Source of the DNA: Enterococcus mundtii
Lineage (GTDB): Bacteria > Bacillota > Bacilli > Lactobacillales > Enterococcaceae
Length of the DNA: 64,000 nucleotides
Assembly (NCBI RefSeq): GCF_003957375.1
Contig: NZ_CP025473.1
Coordinates: 1,575,501 to 1,639,500, forward strand
Direction: 5' to 3'
The notes beneath the pieces are model-generated. The model was given only the letters and a program-made list of their open reading frames with translations. It had not been told where the DNA came from and made no database searches. A program made the translations under genes and the position numbers. This document shows positions 1 through 9,986 of this stretch, piece after piece. Each line of letters starts with the position of its first letter. Position 1 is the stretch's first letter.

Positions 1-149
1 GACACATCAGAAACGTTTTGCGTATAGGCTTCATTTCCTGACAGCGTGTCTTGGACAGATTGTCCATTCGCATTAAAATACAGCACAATACTGAATAATA
101 ACGCAACAAACGCATATAAGATACTTTTACGCCTCTCTTTTGAGATCAT
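1..149 (-). CDS. cdaR: CdaR (YbbR-domain) regulator of CdaA, N-terminal part
   Basis: Only the first 49 codons are in the window; the gene runs off the left edge. The start ATG overlaps the cdaA stop codon (ATGA), with a good Shine-Dalgarno (AAAGGAGGGG) inside the end of cdaA, so the two are translationally coupled. The fragment begins with a basic stretch (KERRK) and one hydrophobic segment, then extracellular-type sequence, as in YbbR proteins, which are anchored by one N-terminal helix and carry external YbbR repeats. In Firmicutes the gene after cdaA encodes its membrane regulator, usually followed by glmM. The family call rests on position and the anchor; no YbbR repeat is visible. Confidence 0.8.
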   Translation of the reverse strand, partial: MISKERRKSILYAFVALLFSIVLYFNANGQSVQDTLSGNEAYTQNVSDV

Positions 150-1030
150 TTGTGATCCCCTCCTTTAGTCATCACGTCTAAGAAGGTTTGGAGCGTATTT
201 TTATTTTTGTTTTTTTCTTCGACGATCAAATTTTTACGCAAGATCGTCAAATATTCTTCTTGAGATAAGCCAGGCATCAATTGGTTATCCAACGTAATGC
301 TGACATCTCCTGTTTCTTCTGAGACAACGATCGTAATCGCATCGCTCGCCTCACTGACTCCGACAGCCGCTCGGTGACGAGTTCCGAATTCTTTCGGAAT
401 CAACATACTTTCAGATAAAGGCAAGTAGGCACTGGCTACGGCAATTTTTCCATCTTTTACGATCACTGCACCATCATGCAGCGGTGTATTCGGAATAAAA
501 ATATTGATCAGTAATTCGCCAGTGATATCGGCATCTAAAGCAATCCCTGTTTCGATATATTCATCCAAACCGGTGTGGCGTTCGATCGTGATCAAGGCAC
601 CGATTTTACGTTTGGACATATATTGGATCGCTTTGTCGAAAGAAAGGATCATCTGTTCATCTTCTTGTTTCTCACTCTTCGATTGTTTGAAAAGTGAGCT
701 ACGACCGAGGTGTTCTAATCCACGCCGTATCTCTGGTTGAAAAATGACGATAGCCGCAATCACACCATACGTGATCACTTGATTCATCAACCAAGATAAG
801 GTATGTAGACCAATAATCTCGGCTAAGATCCGAATAACAACAAAAATCCCTACCCCTTTTAGCAATTGGATTGCTTTTGTTCCTCGCAATAGTTGAATGA
901 GTTTATAAACTAAATACCAAACAACCAATACATCGAGTATGTTCACCAAAAAATTCTGAGAAAACAAGTCACCGGAAAACATTTGTCGCCAATAGTCTAA
1001 ATTAAAAAGTTCTCCGATTTGAAATGACAT
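146..1030 (-). CDS. cdaA: CdaA membrane diadenylate cyclase (c-di-AMP synthase)
   Basis: Makes cyclic di-AMP from two ATP, the second messenger that controls potassium and osmolyte transport and is essential in many Firmicutes. The 294-aa length is normal. Three hydrophobic segments lie in about residues 25-100, followed by a short charged linker rich in K/E and the DisA_N cyclase domain. The signature motifs are intact: DGA at 186-188 within PLHDGA, and RHR at 218-220 within GTRHRAA. The gene overlaps cdaR by four bases. The start is preceded by GAGAGGCTGTCT, a modest ribosome site. Confidence 0.96.
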   Translation of the reverse strand: MSFQIGELFNLDYWRQMFSGDLFSQNFLVNILDVLVVWYLVYKLIQLLRGTKAIQLLKGVGIFVVIRILAEIIGLHTLSWLMNQVITYGVIAAIVIFQPEIRRGLEHLGRSSLFKQSKSEKQEDEQMILSFDKAIQYMSKRKIGALITIERHTGLDEYIETGIALDADITGELLINIFIPNTPLHDGAVIVKDGKIAVASAYLPLSESMLIPKEFGTRHRAAVGVSEASDAITIVVSEETGDVSITLDNQLMPGLSQEEYLTILRKNLIVEEKNKNKNTLQTFLDVMTKGGDHK

Positions 1031-1200
1031 AGACAGCCTCTCTTCTCTTTTGAGATTTCCTCTTTAGTATATCATATGTTTCACCAGAAGAGACTTATCT
1101 GCTTGGAATTTCCTAACAAAAACCAATTTTTTTCAAGAAATTTACATTTTCAATTTATTCACCAATAAGTTATTCTATTTCCTTGGATCGTTTCGTTTTA

Positions 1201-4200
1201 TCATTCTTTGGTTTTTCTTCGTTCCGCTCTAGCGGCACGTCTGGCAGCACGTCTAGCTTCTGCTTCCGGATCAACCGTTCGGTCTTTTTTGACTCTCGTT
1301 TTTTCGATCTCTGGACTGTCAGTACCTTCTGTCGGTTCGATCTTTGCTTTGATTTTTTCTAATTGACCAGTCATCGCCGCATAGTTGTAAAACCGTTTTT
1401 TTGCATCTTGGATCGTTTTATTGAATAACTGCTCCGCTGCCTGCGGGTGGATCGTTTCAAGCGATGAAAAACGGACTTGCTTGCGCATGAAGTCAGCCAT
1501 CATTGTAAAATCAGGCTTTTTATAGTCTAGTGTCATCGGCGTTTTATTCTTTTCGATCAATTCAGGATTATAGCGATACAACGACCAATAGCCTGAAGCC
1601 ACTGCTTCTTTTGCTTCTTTGATCGATTCTTTCATTCCACCTAGTAACCCATGAGCAATACATGGCGTATACGCAATGATCAACGATGGTCCAGGGAATT
1701 TTTCTGCTTCTTCAAATGCTTTGATCGTTTGCATTTGATTTGCGCCTGAAGCGATCTGTGCTACATACACATTCCCATACGTCATCGCCATCATGCCTAG
1801 ATCTTTCTTCGATGCATATTTCCCATTTGCTGAGAATTTAGCGATTGCTGAAGCAGGTGTAGCTTTCGAGACTTGTCCACCTGTATTGGAATAGACTTCG
1901 TTATCCATGACTAAAATGTTTACATCTGCGCCACTTGCCAAGACGTGATCGATTCCGCCAAAACCGATATCATACGCCCAGCCATCGCCACCGATCATCC
2001 ATTGACTATTTTTGACAAATAGATCTTTTTCCTGGTAGATCGCTTGTAATTCAGGAACAACTTCAAGCTCATTTTCGATTGCCGCAAGTAATTTAGCTGC
2101 CCGCTGTTGGGTTCCTTCACTTTCAAACATATGCGCCAACCAATCTTCCATCAATTCACGTAGTTCTAAAGAGACTTTAGGCATCACTTTTTTCAACGTT
2201 TCTGCTAAAGCTTCTCTTCTTGTTTGTGCGGCTAAAAGCATCCCATAACCAAATTCAGCATTGTCTTCTAATAATGAATTTGACCATGCAGGTCCTTGCC
2301 CACAATCATTTGTGGTAAATGGTGAAGCCGGCGCTGCTCCGCCCCAAATAGATGAACAGCCTGTCGCGTTGGCGATCATCATACGGTCACCGAACATCTG
2401 TGTCAATAGCTTCACGTAAGGCGTTTCCCCACAACCGGAACATGCCCCAGAAAATTCTAATAAAGGTTGATTGAACTGTGTTGATAGCACTGTATTTTTG
2501 CCTTTGATCGGATTTTCTTTTTGTCGCAAGGTCATCGCAAATGCCCAGTTGATTGCTTGTTTCTTCTGTTCTTCATAAGGCTTCATCACGAGTGCTTTAC
2601 CTTTTGCTGGACAAGCTTCAACACATAGGCCACAACCGGTACAGTCTTCGACAGATACTTGGATACGATACTTCAAACCATCTGGTCCACGCATTTCTCG
2701 AACAATAAACCCTTCTGGTGCTTCTTCCAGTTCTTCCTCATCGGCTAAGAATGGACGAATCGCTGCATGAGGACAAACGAAAGAACATTCATTACACATC
2801 GTACAACGCTCACTGATCCATTCAGGTACTTCAAGTGCCACCCCGCGTTTTTCGTAAGCAGCGGTTCCTAAAGGCATATCGCCTCGTATCATTCCGTTTT
2901 CTGCTAAAGTCCTCACTGAGAGCTGATTTCCTTCTTGAGCATTGATTGGTTCAAGGATGTCTCTAATATAGCGATTTTGAGTATTTTTCTCCTTATCAGG
3001 AAGCACCAATGTTGCCCATTCAGTCGGCACTTCGACTTTATGCAACAATTCCACTGTACGATCGATCGCCTTGATGTTTTTTTCAACGATCGCCATTGAT
3101 TTATGACCATAACTCTTCAATGCTTCCTCTTTCAAAATCGGCAGGACTTCTTCAAATGGTATGATATTCGCCAACTTGAAAAATGCTGTTTCCATCGCCG
3201 TATTGATCCGCCGACCTAGACCTACTTCTTGCGCCAAGCGCATCGCATTGATCGTATAAAATTGGATCTCATTTTCAGCTAAATACCGTTTTAAATGGGT
3301 CGGTAGATGCGTAGCTAGTTGTTCGTCTGACCAAAGTGTATTCAATAAGAAAGTCCCTTTAGATTTCAATCCTTTGACTAAATCATAGCTGTGAAGATAA
3401 GCAGGAGTATGACAAGCTACAAAATCGGCATGTTCGACTAAATAAGTCGAACGGATCGGTGTATCCCCAAAACGCAAATGAGAAACAGTCAGTCCACCTG
3501 ATTTTTTTGAATCATAGTAAAAATAGCCTTGTGCGTATTTGTTTGTATGGTCACCAATGATTTTGATCGCTGATTTATTTGCTCCAACAGTTCCATCGGA
3601 TCCAAATCCCCAGAATTTCGCTTGGTAAGTATTCGCTTCGGTCAAATCAAGCGATGGGCCAACTTCCAAAGAACAGTATGTTAAATCATCAATGATACCG
3701 ATCGTGAAGCGTTTCTTCATATCCGTTTTTTCTTTTTTCAATTCATCATATACTGCTACAATCTGATCAGGGGTGACATCTTTTGAACCAATGCCATAAC
3801 GTCCGCCGATCACTTTCAGATGACGTTCTGCATCATATAACGCACTTTGAACGTCTAATAATAAAGGTTCTCCACCTGCTCCCGGCTCTTTACTGCGATC
3901 TAGAACAGCAATTGCCTTTACGGAATTCGGTAGTTTTTCGATCAATGTTTCAATTGGGAACGGACGATATAAGTGGATATTCAAGAAGCCGACTTTACGA
4001 CCGTTTTGGTTCATGTAATCAACTGTTTGTTGGATCGTTTGCGCAACTGATCCCATTGAAATAATGACTTCTTCTGCGTCAGCCGCGCCATAATAAGTGA
4101 CCAGATCATAAGAAGTTCCTCGGAGTTCATTGATTTTATCCATATACTTTTTCACGATTTGAGGCAAACGATTATAGTATCGGTTGATCGTTTCTCGTTG

Positions 4201-4878
4201 TTGAAAGTGGATATCAGGGTTTTGATTCATACCACTGGTCGTCGGCCGATTAGGATTCATTCTACGTTCACGGAAGGCCTCCAATTTTTCTTGAGGAATC
4301 AAAGGAGCTAATTCATCATATTCCAACACTTCAATTTTTTGGATTTCATGACTCGTTCGAAAACCATCAAAAAAGTTGACGAAAGGGATTTCTCCTTCTA
4401 AGGAAGCTAGATGCGCAACTGGCGCTAAATCCATCACTTCTTGGACGCTGCTTTCCGCAAGCATCGCAAATCCTGTTTGACGAGCGGCCATCACATCGCC
4501 ATGATCACCAAAAATATTCAACGCATTCGTCGTCACCGCTCGACTAGCTACGTGAAAAACACTAGGTAAAAGTTCACCGGCTATCTTATACATATTTGGG
4601 ATCATCAATAATAATCCTTGTGAAGCAGTGTACGTTGTTGTCAATGCTCCGGTTTTTAGTGAACCATGTACGACACCAGCAGCACCAGCTTCTGATTGCA
4701 TCTCTACGACTTTAACTGGTTGTCCGAAAATATTTTTTTTACCTGAAGCTGCCCATTGATCAACCAATTCAGCCATTGTTGAACTAGGCGTAATTGGATA
4801 GATCGCCGCTAATTCTGTAAAGGCATATGAAATATATGCAGCAGCAGTATTCCCATCCATTGTCTTCATTTTTCGCAT
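1201..4878 (-). CDS. nifJ: Pyruvate:ferredoxin (flavodoxin) oxidoreductase
   Basis: Oxidatively decarboxylates pyruvate to acetyl-CoA and passes electrons to ferredoxin or flavodoxin under anaerobic conditions. The single 1225-aa chain has the full PFOR order: N-terminal pyrimidine-binding TPP domain (YPITPSS near residue 24), domain II, the gamma-type domain, a two-cluster ferredoxin domain (CTMCNECSFVCP near 690, CTGCGLCVEACP near 745), the proximal-cluster motif CSGCGE near 815, and the TPP-binding domain with GGDGWAYDIGFGG near 965. The last roughly 30 residues form a highly charged Arg/Lys/Glu tail beyond the usual end of the family. It is transcribed alone, divergent from the DsbA-like gene. 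AAAGGTGATGAAAC before the ATG supports the start. Confidence 0.95.
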   Translation of the reverse strand: MRKMKTMDGNTAAAYISYAFTELAAIYPITPSSTMAELVDQWAASGKKNIFGQPVKVVEMQSEAGAAGVVHGSLKTGALTTTYTASQGLLLMIPNMYKIAGELLPSVFHVASRAVTTNALNIFGDHGDVMAARQTGFAMLAESSVQEVMDLAPVAHLASLEGEIPFVNFFDGFRTSHEIQKIEVLEYDELAPLIPQEKLEAFRERRMNPNRPTTSGMNQNPDIHFQQRETINRYYNRLPQIVKKYMDKINELRGTSYDLVTYYGAADAEEVIISMGSVAQTIQQTVDYMNQNGRKVGFLNIHLYRPFPIETLIEKLPNSVKAIAVLDRSKEPGAGGEPLLLDVQSALYDAERHLKVIGGRYGIGSKDVTPDQIVAVYDELKKEKTDMKKRFTIGIIDDLTYCSLEVGPSLDLTEANTYQAKFWGFGSDGTVGANKSAIKIIGDHTNKYAQGYFYYDSKKSGGLTVSHLRFGDTPIRSTYLVEHADFVACHTPAYLHSYDLVKGLKSKGTFLLNTLWSDEQLATHLPTHLKRYLAENEIQFYTINAMRLAQEVGLGRRINTAMETAFFKLANIIPFEEVLPILKEEALKSYGHKSMAIVEKNIKAIDRTVELLHKVEVPTEWATLVLPDKEKNTQNRYIRDILEPINAQEGNQLSVRTLAENGMIRGDMPLGTAAYEKRGVALEVPEWISERCTMCNECSFVCPHAAIRPFLADEEELEEAPEGFIVREMRGPDGLKYRIQVSVEDCTGCGLCVEACPAKGKALVMKPYEEQKKQAINWAFAMTLRQKENPIKGKNTVLSTQFNQPLLEFSGACSGCGETPYVKLLTQMFGDRMMIANATGCSSIWGGAAPASPFTTNDCGQGPAWSNSLLEDNAEFGYGMLLAAQTRREALAETLKKVMPKVSLELRELMEDWLAHMFESEGTQQRAAKLLAAIENELEVVPELQAIYQEKDLFVKNSQWMIGGDGWAYDIGFGGIDHVLASGADVNILVMDNEVYSNTGGQVSKATPASAIAKFSANGKYASKKDLGMMAMTYGNVYVAQIASGANQMQTIKAFEEAEKFPGPSLIIAYTPCIAHGLLGGMKESIKEAKEAVASGYWSLYRYNPELIEKNKTPMTLDYKKPDFTMMADFMRKQVRFSSLETIHPQAAEQLFNKTIQDAKKRFYNYAAMTGQLEKIKAKIEPTEGTDSPEIEKTRVKKDRTVDPEAEARRAARRAARAERRKTKE

Positions 4879-5112
4879 GTTTCATCACCTTTGCTCAATT
4901 TATCTAAATAACTTTTATTATTATACCGTAAACGTACAAAGAAAACCTCCTAATTTTGAAAGAAAAATCACATGCTATAGATATGACAGAAATGCTTCGA
5001 CTAGAATCGACAGGTAGAAAATAAAAAATAGCTTTTTCTTTCTCACAACTTTTAACTTTATAATCTAGGAGAGATTGACTATTCACATACACTTATTTCT
5101 TTGAACAAATCA

Positions 5113-5142
5113 TTGTCTTTTTTAGGGCAAAGTTATTACAAT
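5113..5142 (+). promoter_or_regulatory. Sigma-A type promoter of the DsbA-like gene
   Basis: TTGTCT (5113-5118), an 18-bp spacer and TACAAT (5137-5142), 21 bp upstream of the start codon. Identified by eye only. Confidence 0.5.
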
Positions 5143-5163
5143 AGAATAAAGAGGTGTTAAAAA

Positions 5164-5679
5164 ATGGATATTTCAATTATTGATGCAACAAAAACAAACA
5201 AAACTACTGGAATTATGTACGGAAACGAAGATGCACCAAAACAAATGATCGAATTTGTCAATCTTGCTTGTCCTTATTGTCGACAATGGTTTATCGAATC
5301 TTATGATATTTTAGAAGAGGCGGTTCACTCGGGAAGACTCTTACGAATCATCAAATTGTTCGACAAAGAAAAACCTAGTTTACAAAAAGGAAATGTAATG
5401 CATCATCATATCACTACGACGGATGGAAAAGTCGCATTAAAACAAATCAAAGCGATTTTCGATGCGCAAGATGAATGGAAACAACTTGATTTAGACGGCA
5501 TCGCCGAATATGCAAGAGAAACACTTGGTTTAACTGAACAAGAAGACCAAGCAACTACTCAAGCAATCATCGATGAAGCAAATGCTGCTCACATCCAATT
5601 CGTCCCTACTGTAATCATCGATGAACATATCTTTGATGAATCGATCACACCAGAAGAATTGAGTGAATTGGTTAAATAA
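5164..5679 (+). CDS. DsbA-family thioredoxin-like protein (cytoplasmic)
   Basis: A 171-aa thioredoxin-fold protein with a CPYC redox pair at Cys36 and Cys39 after a beta strand (EFVNLACPYC), and a late cis-proline loop candidate (FVPTVII near 143). That is the DsbA/FrnE-like layout with a helical insertion between the halves. There is no signal peptide or membrane anchor, so it should act in the cytoplasm, unlike classical DsbA. Substrate is unknown. AAAGAGGTG lies 6 bases before the ATG, and a strong terminator follows, so it is monocistronic. Confidence 0.8.
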   Translation: MDISIIDATKTNKTTGIMYGNEDAPKQMIEFVNLACPYCRQWFIESYDILEEAVHSGRLLRIIKLFDKEKPSLQKGNVMHHHITTTDGKVALKQIKAIFDAQDEWKQLDLDGIAEYARETLGLTEQEDQATTQAIIDEANAAHIQFVPTVIIDEHIFDESITPEELSELVK

Positions 5680-5708
5680 ATCATCATTTGTTCATTCCCG
5701 ATGTTCAA

Positions 5709-5758
5709 GATCAAAAATAGACCGAAAAAAGATTGTCTTTTTCGGTCTATTTTTGATC
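5709..5758 (+). terminator. Rho-independent terminator after the DsbA-like gene
   Basis: A perfect 21-bp inverted repeat (arms 5709-5729 and 5738-5758) with a short loop and T-rich right arm. The symmetry means it could also stop transcription from the right. Confidence 0.85.
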
Positions 5759-5778
5759 GTTGGAGTAAGAAAGTATTT

Positions 5779-6565
5779 TTACTTCAACGAAACTGTTGCG
5801 GTTTTTCTTGCAGGACTCGCTTGATATTCTTCTTGGCCAGTCTGTCCAGCTTCGAATGGTTTTTCGATTTCACGATTACGGATATCGATGACTGATCATT
5901 AATTCTTGTACTACAGCTTTTGTTGTTTTTCTTTCTTCAAGTAAACTTAGCACCTTCGCTTTGCATTCTTCTAGTTGATCCAAGAGATTTTTGTTCGCGG
6001 GAGACAACTCTTTTGTCTTACTATTTGATTCTAGCGAACATTGCTTGATCAAAAAATACTTGTTCCATTGATAAATTGAAATCTCTGGAAATTTCTACAG
6101 GATGTTGTTCTTTCAATCGTTCGACAATCGGTTCATTTCTGATTGAATGGACTTTATTGACTGATAACTGTGAATCTTTTGCTACTTCTTTTAAACTCGA
6201 TCCTTTTATTGCGAATTTGCAAGATTTGCTTTTCACTCATCTGAAATTCGGTAGCTAATGCTGCTATCTCTCCATTTTTTGATAATACGGTATAAATATA
6301 GTCATTTCGTTACTTACGACCTTGTGAGCCTGTCAATTTCAACCGGTAGGCAATTTTTTTGCCCGATTATCTCTTGAACTGCCAGCTTTTTCTTGGTTAT
6401 ATAGAGGCGCTCTCTGCTGATTTGATACTTGTTCATGATGTCTTTCTCTAACTGACCTGATATTAATTCACGATAAATGGCTTGATCACGCTTTTCTTTT
6501 AGGTCTCTTGTAGGATATAGTTCATCTATTTTAGATCTATTACTTTTATGTGGTTCTTCCGTAAT
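5779..6565 (-). pseudogene. Decayed gene for a protein with several helix-turn-helix segments
   Basis: Conceptual translation can be followed leftward only by changing frame. Segment 1 (from 6565) reads ITEEPHKSNRSKIDELYPTR onward and contains an HTH-like stretch (LEKDIMNKYQISRERLY). After an in-frame TAA in the neighbouring frame, segment 2 holds NGEIAALATEFQMSEKQ, another HTH-like stretch. Segment 3 (6236-6021) holds LKEVAKDSQLSVNKVHSI, a third. Segment 4 has a glutamate-rich helix and ends at 5779 (..ARKTATVSLK). At least three frameshifts and one stop are needed. The only codon well placed behind the AGGAGGAGAG ribosome site is ATT, so the start is also doubtful. Family not recognised; probably a small DNA-binding protein. 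Confidence 0.65.
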
Positions 6566-6645
6566 GCACTCTCCTCCTCACTATCACTAATTTACATTCG
6601 TTATAAATACCTAAACTTTAGATTCATGCTCATTTTTAAGAAAAG

Positions 6646-6718
6646 GAAAAAAGTGGTCTGACATCTATCCACTTGCTTCGATGAACCCTAAAAGCAAAAG
6701 ACAAATTAGTCAAACCAC
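6646..6718 (-). terminator. Terminator downstream of whiA
   Basis: On the minus strand GTGGTTTGAC pairs with GTCAGACCAC across a long loop, and the second arm runs directly into TTTTTT. Confidence 0.65.
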
Positions 6719-6763
6719 AATATGTTTATATTTCGATTGAATGAACAATACATTCATTGTTCG

Positions 6764-7708
6764 TTAGGATGCTTGTTCCTTTAATTTTTCAGCAAATTCG
6801 TTGATTTTTCGAATCCGATGATTGATCCCTGATTTCGAGATCGCCCCGGATGGGATCATTTCTCCTAGTTCTTTTAAACTGACTTCAGGATGTTGCAAAC
6901 GTAATTCAGCAATTTCTTGTAACTTTTCCGGAAGTGCTTGTAACCCCACTCGTGCTTCGATCAATTCAATATTCTCGATCTGCTTTGATGCTGCATCAAT
7001 AGTTTTGTTCAGGTTAGCCGTCTCACAATTGACTAACCGGTTCACTGAATTTCTCATATCACGCACGATCCGCACATCTTCAAATCGCAACATCGAATTT
7101 GTTGCCCCAATCAGAGTCAAGAAATCTGCAATTTTTTCGGCCCCTTTTAAATAAGAGATAAAGCCATTACGTCTTTCTAGTGTACGCGCGTGTAAACCAT
7201 AATAATTCAACATATTACAAATATCTTGGTTATGTTGTTCATAGATCGAATAAATCTCTAAGTGATAACGACTTGTTTCCGGGTTATTGACGGAACCCGA
7301 CGCCATAAATGCGCCACGTAAATATGAACGCATCTTTTGTGCATTTCCCATGATCTCATCGGAAACATGCCCATTGAACATCATACCATCCATGATATCC
7401 AGATCCATCAATACATTTTTTGTTCCTTGTTTCAAGCGAACGATGTAGACATTATTCTTCTTTAATTTCATTTTCTTGCGTACGAGCAGTTCGCTTCGTA
7501 CTTGGTAATGATCTTTTAAAAGTGAGTAGATCCGTCGAGCAATTGCGGCGTTTTCTGTCTGTACATTCAAGATGAATTGCTGGTTGACGATTCCAAGTGA
7601 GCCATTCATTCGTAATAACGCGGCTAATTCCGCTTTTGCATGTTCTCGATGGACTTCCAAACCAGTCAATTCCTTCTTGACTTCAGCTGCAAATGACACG
7701 TTATCCAC
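6764..7708 (-). CDS. whiA: WhiA DNA-binding protein
   Basis: A 314-aa WhiA: an N-terminal degenerate LAGLIDADG homing-endonuclease fold (about residues 1-210) followed by a C-terminal HTH ([20 protein letters not shown] near 275). WhiA is a sporulation regulator in Streptomyces. In non-sporulating Firmicutes it affects cell division and chromosome segregation. It is the last gene of rapZ-glmR-whiA, the conserved order, with 27 bp after glmR. Confidence 0.96.
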   Translation of the reverse strand: MDNVSFAAEVKKELTGLEVHREHAKAELAALLRMNGSLGIVNQQFILNVQTENAAIARRIYSLLKDHYQVRSELLVRKKMKLKKNNVYIVRLKQGTKNVLMDLDIMDGMMFNGHVSDEIMGNAQKMRSYLRGAFMASGSVNNPETSRYHLEIYSIYEQHNQDICNMLNYYGLHARTLERRNGFISYLKGAEKIADFLTLIGATNSMLRFEDVRIVRDMRNSVNRLVNCETANLNKTIDAASKQIENIELIEARVGLQALPEKLQEIAELRLQHPEVSLKELGEMIPSGAISKSGINHRIRKINEFAEKLKEQAS

Positions 7709-7735
7709 CTCCTTTTCACAAAATTTTTCCTTTAA

Positions 7736-8731
7736 TTACTTTGAGCCAAAGACGATGCGAAATAGTTCTTCGACCACCTTTTCACCATCATGGAAGACCC
7801 CGCCATTTTTCAACTCTAAAAAATCAGTCGAGATGACCCGACAATTTTCTTCTCTTAAGCCATTAAAATCATGTGCTACTTGGACAAGGTATTCATCGTA
7901 GATCTCCGGGTCCATGTAATCTTTTGGTACTTTTTCTGTATTGACTAAAACAGTATCGATAAAGGGTTGGTCTAAATGTTGATGCAGCACACGAATATGG
8001 TCTGCATCTGAAAAATGTTCTGTTTCCCCTTTTTGTGTCATGATATTACAAATGTACACGACCTCTGCTTTCGTTTGAAGCATGGCTTCACCAACTTCTG
8101 GTATGACTAAGTTAGGAAGAATACTCGTGAACAAGCTTCCCGGCCCTAAGACGACCATATCTGCTTCCATGATCGCAGAAACAACTTTGCGGCCTGCTTT
8201 GGCTTCACTGTCGTCTTCTGTATTACGCACGAATACCCGATCGATCGTTTTGCGGTCAAGAGCGATTTTAGATTCTCCGATCGCTGTCGTTCCATCTTTA
8301 AACACCGCATGTAAGGTCAACGGCGTTTCAGAAGAAGGATAAATGTGTCCATCCACGTGCATCATTCGAGACAATAGTTGCACTGCTTCATAAGTACTCC
8401 CTCTCATTTCAGCAACTGCCGCAATGATCAAGTTACCTATGGTATGATTGGCTAAAAATTGGTCTTCTTTTTTGAAACGGTACTGAAAGATATCTTCGTA
8501 AAATTGAGGCATATCAGATAGCGAGACTAACACATTTCTTAAATCACCTGGAGGAGCCATCGCAATCGACTGGCGAATCTCACCACTACTACCGCCATCA
8601 TCAGCGACGGTCACGATTGCCGTGATATCGGCTCCTTGATTACGCAGACTTTTCAAAATAACAGGTAAGCCTGTACCGCCTCCGACTACAACGATTTTGG
8701 GTTTTCGAATTCGGTAAGTTTTCATTTTCAT
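7736..8731 (-). CDS. glmR: GlmR/YvcK, UDP-sugar-binding regulator
   Basis: A 331-aa YvcK-family protein (CofD-like fold). The nucleotide-sugar-binding glycine loop is visible at the N terminus ([10 protein letters not shown] near 14-23), followed by [10 protein letters not shown]. In Bacillus it binds UDP-GlcNAc and steers carbon toward cell-wall precursors during gluconeogenic growth. The ATG overlaps the rapZ stop (ATGA), which indicates translational coupling. A second in-frame ATG two codons later is an equally possible start. Confidence 0.95.
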   Translation of the reverse strand: MKMKTYRIRKPKIVVVGGGTGLPVILKSLRNQGADITAIVTVADDGGSSGEIRQSIAMAPPGDLRNVLVSLSDMPQFYEDIFQYRFKKEDQFLANHTIGNLIIAAVAEMRGSTYEAVQLLSRMMHVDGHIYPSSETPLTLHAVFKDGTTAIGESKIALDRKTIDRVFVRNTEDDSEAKAGRKVVSAIMEADMVVLGPGSLFTSILPNLVIPEVGEAMLQTKAEVVYICNIMTQKGETEHFSDADHIRVLHQHLDQPFIDTVLVNTEKVPKDYMDPEIYDEYLVQVAHDFNGLREENCRVISTDFLELKNGGVFHDGEKVVEELFRIVFGSK

Positions 8732-9611
8732 GAGCGGTTCACCGTCTCTTTGCGCTTATCTTTGTCACGATGAGTTACATTGACTTTATATGTTTCACTA
8801 AGCGCTTGAGATAACCTCTCTGTTAAAGCAACTGAACGGTGTTGTCCACCCGTACAGCCAATTGCTACAGTCAAACTGCTTTTTCCTTCTTTGATATATC
8901 CTGGCATGACTGTCTTTAATAAATCCAGGAATTTCAAATAAAATAATTCTGTTTCGTCAAAGGACATGACGTAATCATATACTGGTTTATCTTTTCCAGT
9001 CAATGGCCTTAAATCAGCGATATAATGAGGGTTCGGTAAAAAGCGAACATCCATCACAATATCTGAATCAATTGGTAATCCATATTTGAAACCAAACGAA
9101 ACAAACTCGATGCGAAATCCTTGATCATCTTTTGTTTTAAATGTTTGATTGATTTTTTCACGTAGTTGTCGTGGAGTTAAAGTCGTTGTATCAATAATGA
9201 CCGAAGCTTGTGCTTTGATGTCATTTAAAATCGCCCGTTCCTTACGAATACCTTCCGTAACTAGACCATCCATCGCCATCGGATGTGTTCTTCTGGTTTC
9301 TTTATAACGAGCAACCAACTCTTCATCAGAAGCATCTAAAAATAAGACAGAGGTATCGATGAAATTTGTATTTTCGATCTCGATCAACATACTTTGGATC
9401 TCTTCAAAGAAAGAGCGTGAACGTAGATCCACACCAAGTGCCATTTTTGTGACTTTCCCCGATTCCTTGATCAGTTCCCAGAATTTCGGGATCAGTGTTG
9501 GGGCATATTATCGATACAAAAGTACCCCATATCTTCAAAACTTTGAATCGCCACAGTTTTACCTGCACCGCTCATTCCTGTAATGATTACTAGTTCTAAA
9601 TTATCAGCCAT
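8728..9611 (-). pseudogene. rapZ: RapZ-family P-loop nucleotidase, one-base frameshift
   Basis: RapZ (YvcJ) is a P-loop protein; the E. coli protein is an RNA-binding adaptor, and the Firmicute relative binds nucleotides. Translation starts at 9611 behind AGGAGGCC and shows the Walker A motif GMSGAGKT and then CIDNMP. The frame is lost in a run of four C (9500-9503 on the plus strand it is GGGG), where five would restore PPTLIPKFW and lead into MALGVDLRSR. The remaining 238 codons are intact, including GCTGGQHRS near the C terminus. As written, the product stops just after Walker A. A single lost homopolymer base may be a sequencing error, so the gene could be functional in the real strain. 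Confidence 0.9.
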
Positions 9612-9797
9612 CCGTATGGCCTCCTCTCTCGTTCTCCTATAAAATTATATCATTCCGGGCGTATCATTACTAGTTTGAATTCGATTTCTTTTGATTTTAT
9701 TCAAAGACAGTGAAGCAAAAACAAATGACTTAAAAATAAGCACGGAAAGTGAGGGGGACAGTAGTCCTCTTACACATTCTAAAACCGAATAAACAGC

Positions 9798-9903
9798 GGG
9801 AACAAAAGTATCTTCTTCGGAACTAAGACGCCATCCACAAAAATTTGAAGAACAATTTTCGTGGATGGCGTCTTAGTTCTCGAGGGGAAACACTTCTGTT
9901 TCC
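9798..9903. repeat. Intergenic long-hairpin repeat, copy 1
   Basis: A 19-bp perfect stem (arms 9821-9839 and 9861-9879) around a core that, read on the minus strand, is CGAAAATTGTTCTTCAAATT. The pairing continues imperfectly outward (GGAACAAAAGTATC against GTTTCC...GAAGTG). It fills most of the 375-bp gap between racD and rapZ and may terminate racD transcripts. No gene was seen in this gap. Confidence 0.7.
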
Positions 9904-9986
9904 AACTCTTTTTGCACTAATTTATAGGAGCTGAACCCCTGCGGATCAAACTCAGCCCACAACTATTATGACACTCAAAACGTATC

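Noticed and set aside
4904-5092. Minus-strand frame of 62 codons upstream of nifJ
   Set aside because: Weak start, unusual composition; it lies over the divergent promoter region.
9495-9510. Programmed frameshift in rapZ
   Set aside because: No slippery heptamer with a downstream stimulator was seen, and three other genes have the same one-base homopolymer loss.
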